A stretch of 15,058 bases of DNA. It comes from an uncultured Clostridia bacterium. GTDB lineage: Bacteria; Bacillota; Clostridia; RUG12999. Position 1 is the stretch's first letter. Each line of letters opens with the position of its first letter. The position numbers were made by a program, and so were the translations under genes. Location of the stretch: positions 1 to 15,058 of the forward strand of contig CAKVOK010000068.1 of NCBI GenBank assembly GCA_934792465.1, given 5' to 3'. Below the pieces are notes generated by a model, which saw nothing but the letters and a program-made list of their open reading frames with translations, did no database searches and had not been told where the DNA came from. Shown here in pieces: positions 8,305 through 14,322 of this stretch.

Positions 8305-9489
8305 ATGAAAAAAGTATCCTTATCGGTAATAATACTGCTGATTATAAACTGCACCGTTGCTTGTGCAAATTGGGAAACTCTGAAATCATCGGACGGTGTA
8401 TACGAATATACAAAAGACGGAGTGATTACCGCCTATTACGGTGATAAGATTGCTTCGTTCCTGTCCGAAATAGACGGCACAAAAATCAATGAAATAGGCG
8501 TTATGGCATGCTTTGATCTCGACATTACCTCGGTATCGGTAGAGGAGGGAATAGAGCTTATAAACACAAATGCTTTTGAAGGCTGCAATGCCGACTATGC
8601 GTATATTGCCGCAAGCGTTAAAAATATAGGCGAGCGTGCGTTTGCAAATTGCTCAAAGCTTCAGGAGGTTGCATTGTGTTCGGAGGATATAGTGCTTGAC
8701 AACGATGTATTTGCGGGGACGGGTTTTATCCGGTTTGATATTCCGTGTACGGCGGATGAGCACGTTATGTATGACAAAATTTCGGACGCAAAGGGAGACG
8801 GAAATTTTAGTTTTTCGCTTATACACGGTGCACTTACCGAAAGCATGGAAGAAAAAGATATATACGGCGAAAATATGATTTACTGCGAGGATTGCGGATT
8901 TAAGGGGAGCAAGTATTTGGAAGATATCAAATTGCCGTTTTCGGATATATCGGAGGATGCATGGTATTACCCTTATGTGCAGACGGCATACAGCTTCGGC
9001 ATAATAAACGGCAAAAGCGAAACGATATTCGACCCGAATGCCGGGCTGACGTGTGCGGAGGCAGCGAAGATTGCGGCTGTCATTCACAACAAAAACCGCT
9101 ACGACGGCGAAGAAGCGGACTTTAGTCCGACAGGCTCAAACTGGTATGACGTTTATGTGGATTATTGCTATGATAATGCCATACTTGAGGATTATATAAT
9201 TTTCGACTGGGAACAAAACGCAACGCGTGCACAGATGGCATATTTGTTTTCGCGGTGCGACACGGAGCAATATTTTATAAACGATGTTCCGATTACGGAT
9301 ATTCCGGATGTTTACGATACAACGCCGTTTGCTTATGAAATTTTAGACCTTTACAACAAGGGGATTGCTGTGGGAAGCGATGAATATATGGCATATCATC
9401 CGGATTCACAGGTAAAAAGAAGCGAGGCGGCGACACTTATTTCACGGATTCTCTGCTATGATATGAGAATTGGACTGCCGAAAGGGTGA
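8305..9489 (+). CDS. Exported LRR and S-layer-homology protein
   Basis: The 394-residue protein has a signal peptide (MKKVSLSVIILLIINC, cleavage near ACA at residue 21). Residues about 45-165 form BspA-type leucine-rich repeats: a degenerate unit INEIGVMACFDLDITSVSV, then VKNIGERAFANCSKLQEVAL and a partial third. A CEDCG pair lies near residue 193. Three S-layer homology units follow. The first (about 212-258) has FSDISEDAWYYPYV and GIINGKSETIFDPN. The second (about 268-320) is degenerate. The third (about 335-390) has ITDIPDVYDTTPFAYEI and GSDEYMAYHPDSQVKRSEA. SLH units bind secondary wall polymers, so the protein should sit on the cell wall. Its ribosome binding site AGGAGGAGG is near-ideal, and its stop overlaps a possible GTG of the next gene. 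It is probably wall-associated in the same complex or under the same stress control; its ligand is unknown. Confidence 0.87.
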   Translation: MKKVSLSVIILLIINCTVACANWETLKSSDGVYEYTKDGVITAYYGDKIASFLSEIDGTKINEIGVMACFDLDITSVSVEEGIELINTNAFEGCNADYAYIAASVKNIGERAFANCSKLQEVALCSEDIVLDNDVFAGTGFIRFDIPCTADEHVMYDKISDAKGDGNFSFSLIHGALTESMEEKDIYGENMIYCEDCGFKGSKYLEDIKLPFSDISEDAWYYPYVQTAYSFGIINGKSETIFDPNAGLTCAEAAKIAAVIHNKNRYDGEEADFSPTGSNWYDVYVDYCYDNAILEDYIIFDWEQNATRAQMAYLFSRCDTEQYFINDVPITDIPDVYDTTPFAYEILDLYNKGIAVGSDEYMAYHPDSQVKRSEAATLISRILCYDMRIGLPKG

Positions 9490-9491
9490 TT

Positions 9492-9500
9492 AAGGTGAGG
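9492..9500 (+). promoter_or_regulatory. Ribosome binding site choosing ATG 9504
   Basis: AAGGTGAGG ends 3 bases before ATG 9504, with the AAGGTG core 6 bases away. The alternative GTG at 9486 has only GAAAGG touching it. Starting at 9504 also gives a standard lipoprotein signal peptide. Confidence 0.6.
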
Positions 9501-9503
9501 CTC

Positions 9504-10031
9504 ATGAAATTAATTGCAATATTTACGCTTATTGCCGGTCTTTTCGGATGCAAGACTCCGGAAAAAAAGCTTTTTATTCTGGACGGTCCGGGTATGGTGT
9601 ATGTTGATAGTGAGCATCGTACGGAATACGCAAATACTCTTCCGTTTGATGAGATTGATGATACACCCTATTGGGCTGTTGTATATCTCGGAAACGGCGA
9701 GACCGGCAAAAATGCGGCAAATGAATGCATAGAAAAGCTTTTTTCGGAGCTTTCCGAGAAAAAGCGCAGGGCAATCGGTCATTTTGAATACGGCGGTGAA
9801 AAATGGTATCTTGTTATTCCGCGGTACGGTGAAGAAAACGAACTGATTCAAAACGGCGATAAGAAAAATTTGCGGAAAGCATATGACGGCACGCCGTATA
9901 CGATAAACTGCGGAAACGATGTGGAAATTCATATCTCCATATACGGCGGACACAGAATCACACTCGATACGGATGAAAACGGCAGGCTGATATGTACGCC
10001 TGATATATGGGATATAACAGAGTATAACTAA
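9504..10031 (+). CDS. Small lipoprotein of unknown function
   Basis: The protein has 175 residues from ATG 9504; a GTG at 9486 would add six. The N-terminus MKLIAIFTLIAGLFGC has a lipobox with the lipidated Cys at residue 16, so the mature protein is anchored on the outer face of the membrane. The rest, about residues 17-175, is hydrophilic with an alpha/beta pattern, including YWAVVYLGNGETG and YGGEKWYLVIPRYGE. No family is recognised. Translation is probably coupled to the upstream LRR/SLH gene: the two are 14 bases apart with this start, or overlap by 4 bases with the GTG. The final Asn codon and stop (AACTAA, 10026-10031) are also the first six bases of the tandem repeat that follows, so the present C-terminus may have been set by that repeat. 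Confidence 0.78.
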   Translation: MKLIAIFTLIAGLFGCKTPEKKLFILDGPGMVYVDSEHRTEYANTLPFDEIDDTPYWAVVYLGNGETGKNAANECIEKLFSELSEKKRRAIGHFEYGGEKWYLVIPRYGEENELIQNGDKKNLRKAYDGTPYTINCGNDVEIHISIYGGHRITLDTDENGRLICTPDIWDITEYN

Positions 10032-10140
10032 ATTAAGCTGTCCTCCGCCTCTTTAGGCGGCGGGTTCCGCTTAATTTTTTCAGCGGCGGATACAATCTCC
10101 CGCTGAAAACGTTGAATGACGGGGCTAAAGCCCCTTATTG
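10026..10140. repeat. 115-bp hairpin-rich repeat, copy 1
   Basis: First of two head-to-tail copies that differ at only four positions: C/A at the thirteenth base, one extra T in the T-run, one inserted base, and G/A in the last loop. The unit carries three stem-loops: a terminator-like one (10030-10077), CAGCGG/CCGCTG (10081-10105), and GGGGC-TAAA-GCCCC (10121-10134). No open reading frame, transposase or clear target duplication is seen. Together the copies account for nearly all of the gap between the lipoprotein and SPFH genes. Confidence 0.92.
10030..10080. terminator. Terminator-like stem-loop in repeat copy 1
   Basis: The outer stem AAATTAAGC (10030-10038) pairs with GCTTAATTT (10069-10077), and the inner stem CCGCC (10045-10049) pairs with GGCGG (10056-10060) around TCTTTA. 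A T-run at 10075-10080 follows, and the A-rich 5' side makes it potentially bidirectional. It begins on the lipoprotein stop codon, where an operon sub-terminator would be expected. Readthrough would be needed for the SPFH gene to share the transcript. Confidence 0.55.
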
Positions 10141-10257
10141 AACTAAATTAAGATGTCCTCCGCCTCTTTAGGCGGCGGGTTCCGCTTAATTTTTTTCAGC
10201 GGCGTGATACAATCTCCCGCTGAAAACGTTGAATGACGGGGCTAAAACCCCTTATTG
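10141..10257. repeat. 117-bp hairpin-rich repeat, copy 2
   Basis: Second tandem copy, starting immediately after copy 1. Its small differences weaken two structures: the outer stem of the first hairpin loses one pair (C to A), and the last hairpin becomes GGGG/CCCC with an A-C clash. The middle hairpin CAGCGG (10197-10202) with CCGCTG (10217-10222) is kept. It ends 33 bases before the SPFH start. Confidence 0.92.
10145..10197. terminator. Terminator-like stem-loop in repeat copy 2
   Basis: AAATTAAG (10145-10152) pairs with CTTAATTT (10185-10192) outside CCGCC (10160-10164) with GGCGG (10171-10175), followed by a T-run at 10190-10196. With copy 1 it forms two such structures in series between the lipoprotein and the SPFH gene. 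Confidence 0.5.
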
Positions 10258-10290
10258 AAAGAATAAAAGATTTGAGAGGAGAACAGAATT

Positions 10291-11625
10291 ATGGGACTTT
10301 TAAAAGCGGGAGTAGGGGCGCTTGGCGGTGTTTTGGCTGACCAATGGAGAGAATTTTTCTATTGCGAAAGCTTAGATGCGAATACGCTTGTGGCAAAAGG
10401 AGAAAAGCGCACCGGGAAAAGGAGCTCTAACACAAAGGGCAGTGACAACATTATTTCAAACGGTTCTATCATCTCGGTAAACGAGGGGCAGAGCATGATT
10501 ATCGTGGAATCGGGCAAAATTGTTGAATTTTGTGCCGAGGCGGGCGAATTTGTCTACGACACTTCCACGGAGCCGAGCATTTTCTGCGGCAACTTGGGCG
10601 ACGCAATTAAGCAGAGCTTTGCGCAGGTCGGCAAGCGATTCACATTCGGCGGTGAACCGGGTAAGGATCAGAGAGTTTATTATTTTAACACAAAGGAAAT
10701 TACCGGCAACAAGTTCGGCACTCCGTCCCCGGTTCCTTTCCGCGTTACAATAGATGAGTCAATGAACTACAAGCTGTCGGTGGATTTAAGATGCAACGGC
10801 GTTTATTCCTATAAAATAGCCGACCCGGTTATGTTTTATACGAATGTGACGGGCAATGTGGAATATGTTTACGACCGTTCGGAAATTGACGAAATGCTGA
10901 AGAGTGAGCTTTTGGATGCTCTCCGGCCGGCATTTGCGCAGATTTCGGCAATGAAAATAATGTATTCCGAAATCCCGGCGCATACCAAAGAGGTTACAAA
11001 GGCTCTTTCGGATGAGCTTAAAACGGAATGGAAGGAAAAACGGGGCATTGAGCTTTTCACCGTGAGCATTAACGGCGTATCTATCCCGGATGATCAGAGA
11101 AAGAAGATTACCGAGTGGGAGGAAAACGTCATGACGACAAATCCGAATATTGCGGCGGCACGTATTGTCGGCGGTCAGACAGACGCAATGAGGACGGCGG
11201 CGGCAAACGAAGGCGGCATGGGCGCAATGGGCGGCTTTTTCGGAATGTCAATGGCACAGAATGCCGGTGGTATGAATGCGGGAAATCTTTTCGCCATGGG
11301 GCAGCAACAGCAGCAACAGCAGCAGCCTCAACAACAGGCACAGCAGCCGCAGGCGGCAGGCTGGAGCTGTGAATGCGGTCAGACGGGCAATGCCGGAAAA
11401 TTCTGCATGAACTGCGGAAAACCTCAGCCGCAGGCAGACGGCTGGACCTGCTCGTGCGGCACGGTAAACAAGGGTAAATTCTGCCAAAACTGCGGAAATC
11501 CAAAGCCTGCCGGCGCACCGCTTTATAAGTGCGACAAATGCGGATGGGAACCGAAGGATCCGACAAATCCGCCGAAATTCTGCCCGGAATGCGGCGACAT
11601 ATTTGATGATAACGATAAACAGTAA
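10291..11625 (+). CDS. SPFH/band-7 protein with zinc ribbons, YdjI-like
   Basis: The 444-residue protein has a conserved N-terminal helix region (GLLKAGVGALGGVLADQW) and an SPFH domain at about residues 45-270. Characteristic stretches are VNEGQSMIIVESGKIVEF, RVYYFNTKE, KLSVDLRCNGVYSYKIADP and GIELFTVSINGVSIPDD. This is the virion-core-like branch that includes B. subtilis YdjI. A Gly/Met/Ala-rich linker leads into a Gln-rich tract (eight Gln at 338-345, then more). Three zinc ribbons follow: about 358-382 (WSCECG...FCMNCG), 388-410 (WTCSCG...FCQNCG) and 416-437 (YKCDKCG...FCPECG). SPFH proteins oligomerise into membrane scaffolds, and YdjI works with YdjG/YdjH in the PspA membrane-stress response. 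The ribosome binding site GAGAGGAG is close to ATG 10291. A tandem repeat and three extra genes separate it from the YdjG/YdjH-like pair, unlike B. subtilis. Confidence 0.9.
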   Translation: MGLLKAGVGALGGVLADQWREFFYCESLDANTLVAKGEKRTGKRSSNTKGSDNIISNGSIISVNEGQSMIIVESGKIVEFCAEAGEFVYDTSTEPSIFCGNLGDAIKQSFAQVGKRFTFGGEPGKDQRVYYFNTKEITGNKFGTPSPVPFRVTIDESMNYKLSVDLRCNGVYSYKIADPVMFYTNVTGNVEYVYDRSEIDEMLKSELLDALRPAFAQISAMKIMYSEIPAHTKEVTKALSDELKTEWKEKRGIELFTVSINGVSIPDDQRKKITEWEENVMTTNPNIAAARIVGGQTDAMRTAAANEGGMGAMGGFFGMSMAQNAGGMNAGNLFAMGQQQQQQQQPQQQAQQPQAAGWSCECGQTGNAGKFCMNCGKPQPQADGWTCSCGTVNKGKFCQNCGNPKPAGAPLYKCDKCGWEPKDPTNPPKFCPECGDIFDDNDKQ

Positions 11626-11675
11626 AATTGCGACAGCAAAAACCATGTAATGAATAAGAAAAGGAGCAAGTAACA

Positions 11676-12164
11676 ATGAAGATGACAATTTCATCTGTTC
11701 CGACAACGTCGGAAGAATTTTCTGCTCTGCCGCAGAATGACCTTTCCAAGCCGGAAAATACCTGTGCAATGTTCCTGTTGGCACTTGCACTGTATCTGAA
11801 AGACAGCGATGCGGGTGTTGCCGCACTTAATACACTGAGAGGTCCGAGACCGCTCAGCAATTATGACATTCAGTTTTTAAGAGACCGTTTGCGCGGAAAA
11901 AGCTATCTTCCGCTTGCTTATTTTGGCGGTGCAACTCCGGCAAACAACTATGTTCCGAGTACTCCTCTTACCCTCGAAGTTATTGCGGACAGCAGACCGC
12001 AGGATATCGAGGAAGGATACCTCCGGTTGTTTTTAAAAACGGCCGGTGCAGACTCTCCGCGACCGATAAAGCTTCGGCAAAAAGGTGATTCCTGGTATTT
12101 GTGGGAGTATTCCAGTATTCTTTCCGGGATTCGGATTCCGTCGGCAGAGGATGCGTGGGCATAA
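11676..12164 (+). CDS. DUF6935-type protein
   Basis: The 162-residue, probably cytoplasmic protein has no signal peptide, membrane helix or Cys cluster. Conserved-looking stretches are SSVPTTSEEFSALPQ at the start, FLLALALYLKDSDAGVAALN (about 29-48), GPRPLSNYDIQFLRDRLRGK (about 51-70), YFGGATPANNY, and SPRPIKLRQKGDSWYLWEYS near the end, finishing DAWA. I recognise this pattern as the DUF6935 family of Firmicutes, whose function is not known to me. The ribosome binding site AAAGGAG precedes ATG 11676. The gene is 50 bases downstream of the SPFH gene. Sequence after its stop, still in the same frame, encodes a degraded match to the tail of the SPFH protein (see 12204-12245). Confidence 0.8.
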   Translation: MKMTISSVPTTSEEFSALPQNDLSKPENTCAMFLLALALYLKDSDAGVAALNTLRGPRPLSNYDIQFLRDRLRGKSYLPLAYFGGATPANNYVPSTPLTLEVIADSRPQDIEEGYLRLFLKTAGADSPRPIKLRQKGDSWYLWEYSSILSGIRIPSAEDAWA

Positions 12165-12185
12165 TTTTATAAAACAAAAAAAGGT

Positions 12186-12245
12186 TGTTCCGGACATTCA
12201 CCGCCGGAATACAGCAAAATATTCGGTGATAACGATAAACAATAA
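12186..12245 (+). pseudogene. Relic of the SPFH gene 3' end
   Basis: Bases 12204-12245 match 11584-11625, the last 42 bases of the SPFH gene, at 35 of 42 positions without a gap. Both include the identical block AACGATAAAC and end in TAA. Translated in the corresponding frame, the relic reads PEYSKIFGDNDKQ against PECGDIFDDNDKQ, with the zinc-ligand Cys changed to Tyr. Weaker similarity (TTCCGGACATTC against CCGAAATTC) extends back to about 12186 with small gaps. The relic is in the same frame as the DUF6935 gene, beyond its stop. It is either the remnant of a second SPFH or zinc-ribbon gene or a lost C-terminal extension. Confidence 0.6.
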
Positions 12246-12269
12246 AATAATCAGGAGGAATTAAGTATT

Positions 12270-13454
12270 ATGAAAAAGGTATTAGCATTAATTTTAGCAA
12301 TCGGCATGACATTTTCGCTCGCAGCTTGCGGAGGCGACAAAACCGGGAAAAACGGTGATACAAAGCAGGAAACAAAGCAGGAAACAAAAAAGCTCGACTA
12401 TGCAAATATGACCGAGGATGATTTGATTAAAGAATTTATCAAGGATCCGCAGAACGTAACCTTGGACGAATTTATAAATCTCGCTTCCACATATTCATAT
12501 GCAAAAATCAACGATAAGCTTGAGCTTGATGAAAACATAACAAATAAAGCAATTAAAAAGCTTAGGGATAATAAGGCAGCGCTCCCTGCGGCGAAGGAAT
12601 TTGTAGAGCCTCTCCTTAAAAGCGATTCGCCGCAGGTAAGAGGCTATGCTCTTTCAAATATCAGCACGCTCCTGGGAGTAGGGAAGTCGCATATGGCGTC
12701 GGCGAAGGAATTGCTTAAAACCGAAAAAGAGCCGTATGTTATTAAATGTGCGGTAAGAGCTCTTGGCAACGAGGGCGGCAAGGATGCGGAAATCGGCAAA
12801 TTCCTGCTTGATGCGGCAAAGAACGAAAACGCAGTTGTAAGAAGACAGGCGGCATCTGCTCTCGGAAGCTCATGGAACAAAACTCTTGACGGAGCGGTTG
12901 ACGCAGAAATCGAACTGATGAAGGATTCGGATAAGGATGTTCGGAAAGCGGCATATGAGTATGCCGGCAGACTCGGCGATGATAGGGTGGTTGCGCCCAT
13001 TGCGGAAATGCTGAAAAACGAGGCTGACGCAGACCTTCATTCAAGCGGCGTAAGAGGACTTGTTTGGCTGTGGTACGATTATCCGGCGCACGAAAATACA
13101 AGCGAAGCGGCATACAGGGCTACGATAGACTACTTTAAAACCACACCTGGCAACGACAAGGTTCCCGCATGGGCAGCTGTGACAAGCTTTACAACCAAAT
13201 CCGAACGGAATTATGCAGCATGGAGGGAAAAAGCAACATATTTCAATACAGATGAACTTTATGAAGTCATGCTCGGACTTGTGAAAAACGAAAACTTAGG
13301 CCGCATGACGCGCGGATATGCCTGCAAGCCTGTTGCGACACACTGCACAAAAGAGCAGTTTGAAGCATTCGGCGAGGTTGTAAATGCTCTTACCGATAAA
13401 GATGCGAAATTTATACAGCAGGAATATCAAAATCAGGCGAATAAGCTTAAATAA
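12270..13454 (+). CDS. HEAT-repeat lipoprotein
   Basis: The 394-residue protein begins with a lipoprotein signal (MKKVLALILAIGMTFSLAAC; lipobox LAAC, lipidated Cys 20). A short Lys/Glu/Gln linker with a repeated KQET unit follows. Residues about 105-270 are HEAT-like helical repeats: SPQVRGYALSNISTLL, EPYVIKCAVRALGNEGG, NAVVRRQAASALGSS and DKDVRKAAYEYAGRLGDDRV. The C-terminal part (about 275-394) is also helical but diverged. HEAT repeats form curved protein-binding surfaces, so this is probably an extracytoplasmic scaffold tethered to the membrane. Partner unknown. AGGAGG lies 11 bases before ATG 12270. Its place directly after the SPFH and DUF6935 genes and before a TMEM43-like gene suggests a role in the same envelope complex, which is inference. 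Confidence 0.88.
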   Translation: MKKVLALILAIGMTFSLAACGGDKTGKNGDTKQETKQETKKLDYANMTEDDLIKEFIKDPQNVTLDEFINLASTYSYAKINDKLELDENITNKAIKKLRDNKAALPAAKEFVEPLLKSDSPQVRGYALSNISTLLGVGKSHMASAKELLKTEKEPYVIKCAVRALGNEGGKDAEIGKFLLDAAKNENAVVRRQAASALGSSWNKTLDGAVDAEIELMKDSDKDVRKAAYEYAGRLGDDRVVAPIAEMLKNEADADLHSSGVRGLVWLWYDYPAHENTSEAAYRATIDYFKTTPGNDKVPAWAAVTSFTTKSERNYAAWREKATYFNTDELYEVMLGLVKNENLGRMTRGYACKPVATHCTKEQFEAFGEVVNALTDKDAKFIQQEYQNQANKLK

Positions 13455-13477
13455 GCGATAGAACGGGGGAATAGGCC

Positions 13478-14320
13478 ATGAAAAAAATAATCGGCGTTAT
13501 ACTGATTATAGGCGGCTTGCTCTTTGCCTCCCTTGCGGTAAAAGCTCTGTTTGCCGCCCCGAAAGCCCAAGAAAAAATAATGTCTGCGGTAACAATCAAG
13601 GATGGAAAGATTCTTTCCGAAAATGAAGGAAAGCATGTAGTCGTTTCGGGAACGCTGAAACCGGCCGAACAGCTTCAGGACCCCATAACGGGCGTCAAGC
13701 TTCCCGGGGTAACGGCGAAAAGAATTGTTTGGACTTATAAACAGGATAGCGGCAGCGATGATGAAAAAGTGTGGGACTGGCATCCGGAGAATACCGACTA
13801 CAGCGAAAAGGCGAATTTCGGAATCAATGCAGAGATACTTACGACAACCATGCTCGCCGCACCTACCTTGCTCGGTGAGTTTAAGGTAGAAAGCAAGCTG
13901 CTTAATCCGCTTATAAGAACTACGGAATTTAGGAACTATGACGAGTCAAGCCTTAAAGCGGGCTGGAAGCTGCTTTCGGGCGGAAAAGAAAGCCGCTACT
14001 GCGTTTCGAAAGAAAAATATCTGCCGAAAAAATCAACAGGTTTGTACTCAACATCGGGATATGGATCTCAAAAAGTATCCTACGATATCGTTTCGCCGGA
14101 TGATCCGCTCAAATATACAATTCTCGGCATACAAAAGGGCGATACCATTATAAAAGCCGAGGACATTGATTCAGTGACAACCTTTAAGGGAATTATGACA
14201 GCGGAAGAGTTTGCCGCTGAAAACAAAAAAGGAGTGCGCAGCGGCTCGATTTTCGGAATAATCGCAGGTTTGCTGCTTGCCGCTGTCGGAGTGGGAATGA
14301 TAATATTGCGGAGGCAGTAA
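13478..14320 (+). CDS. TMEM43-like membrane protein
   Basis: The protein has 280 residues. A first membrane helix (about residues 4-27) is followed by a large domain and a final helix (about 255-277) before RRQ. The domain contains NEGKHVVVSGTLKPAEQLQD near residue 49, then AKRIVWTYKQ, a conserved-looking WDWHPENTDYS and GEFKVESKLL. The order NEGK-VxVSG, then a Tyr/Gln strand, then W-rich and then F-x-V segments is the pattern of TMEM43/LUMA-family proteins. Animal TMEM43 has about 400 residues and four helices; here only two are evident. The large domain probably faces outside between the helices. ATG 13478 follows a GGGGGA site and lies 23 bases after the HEAT gene. A role as a membrane partner of the SPFH scaffold is suggested by position only. 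The family call is fairly confident but made by eye. Confidence 0.78.
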   Translation: MKKIIGVILIIGGLLFASLAVKALFAAPKAQEKIMSAVTIKDGKILSENEGKHVVVSGTLKPAEQLQDPITGVKLPGVTAKRIVWTYKQDSGSDDEKVWDWHPENTDYSEKANFGINAEILTTTMLAAPTLLGEFKVESKLLNPLIRTTEFRNYDESSLKAGWKLLSGGKESRYCVSKEKYLPKKSTGLYSTSGYGSQKVSYDIVSPDDPLKYTILGIQKGDTIIKAEDIDSVTTFKGIMTAEEFAAENKKGVRSGSIFGIIAGLLLAAVGVGMIILRRQ

Positions 14321-14322
14321 AA

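Noticed and set aside
10228..10256. TTGAAT followed 17 bases later by TTATTG as a promoter for the SPFH gene
   Set aside because: The -10 candidate fits TATAAT poorly and overlaps the conserved repeat end; there is no independent support.
10026..10257. Two direct repeats considered as a CRISPR array
   Set aside because: The units are over 110 bp, directly abutting with no spacers, and no cas genes are present.
11129..11860. Long open frame on the - strand across the SPFH gene 3' end
   Set aside because: It is a shadow of Gln-rich and zinc-ribbon codons; its product is low-complexity Ser/Arg/Pro/Cys, it has no ribosome binding site, and it crosses two well-supported + strand genes.
12363..12390. 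Short tandem repeat ACAAAGCAGGAA
   Set aside because: It merely encodes the Lys/Gln/Glu/Thr linker after the lipobox, a common low-complexity tether.
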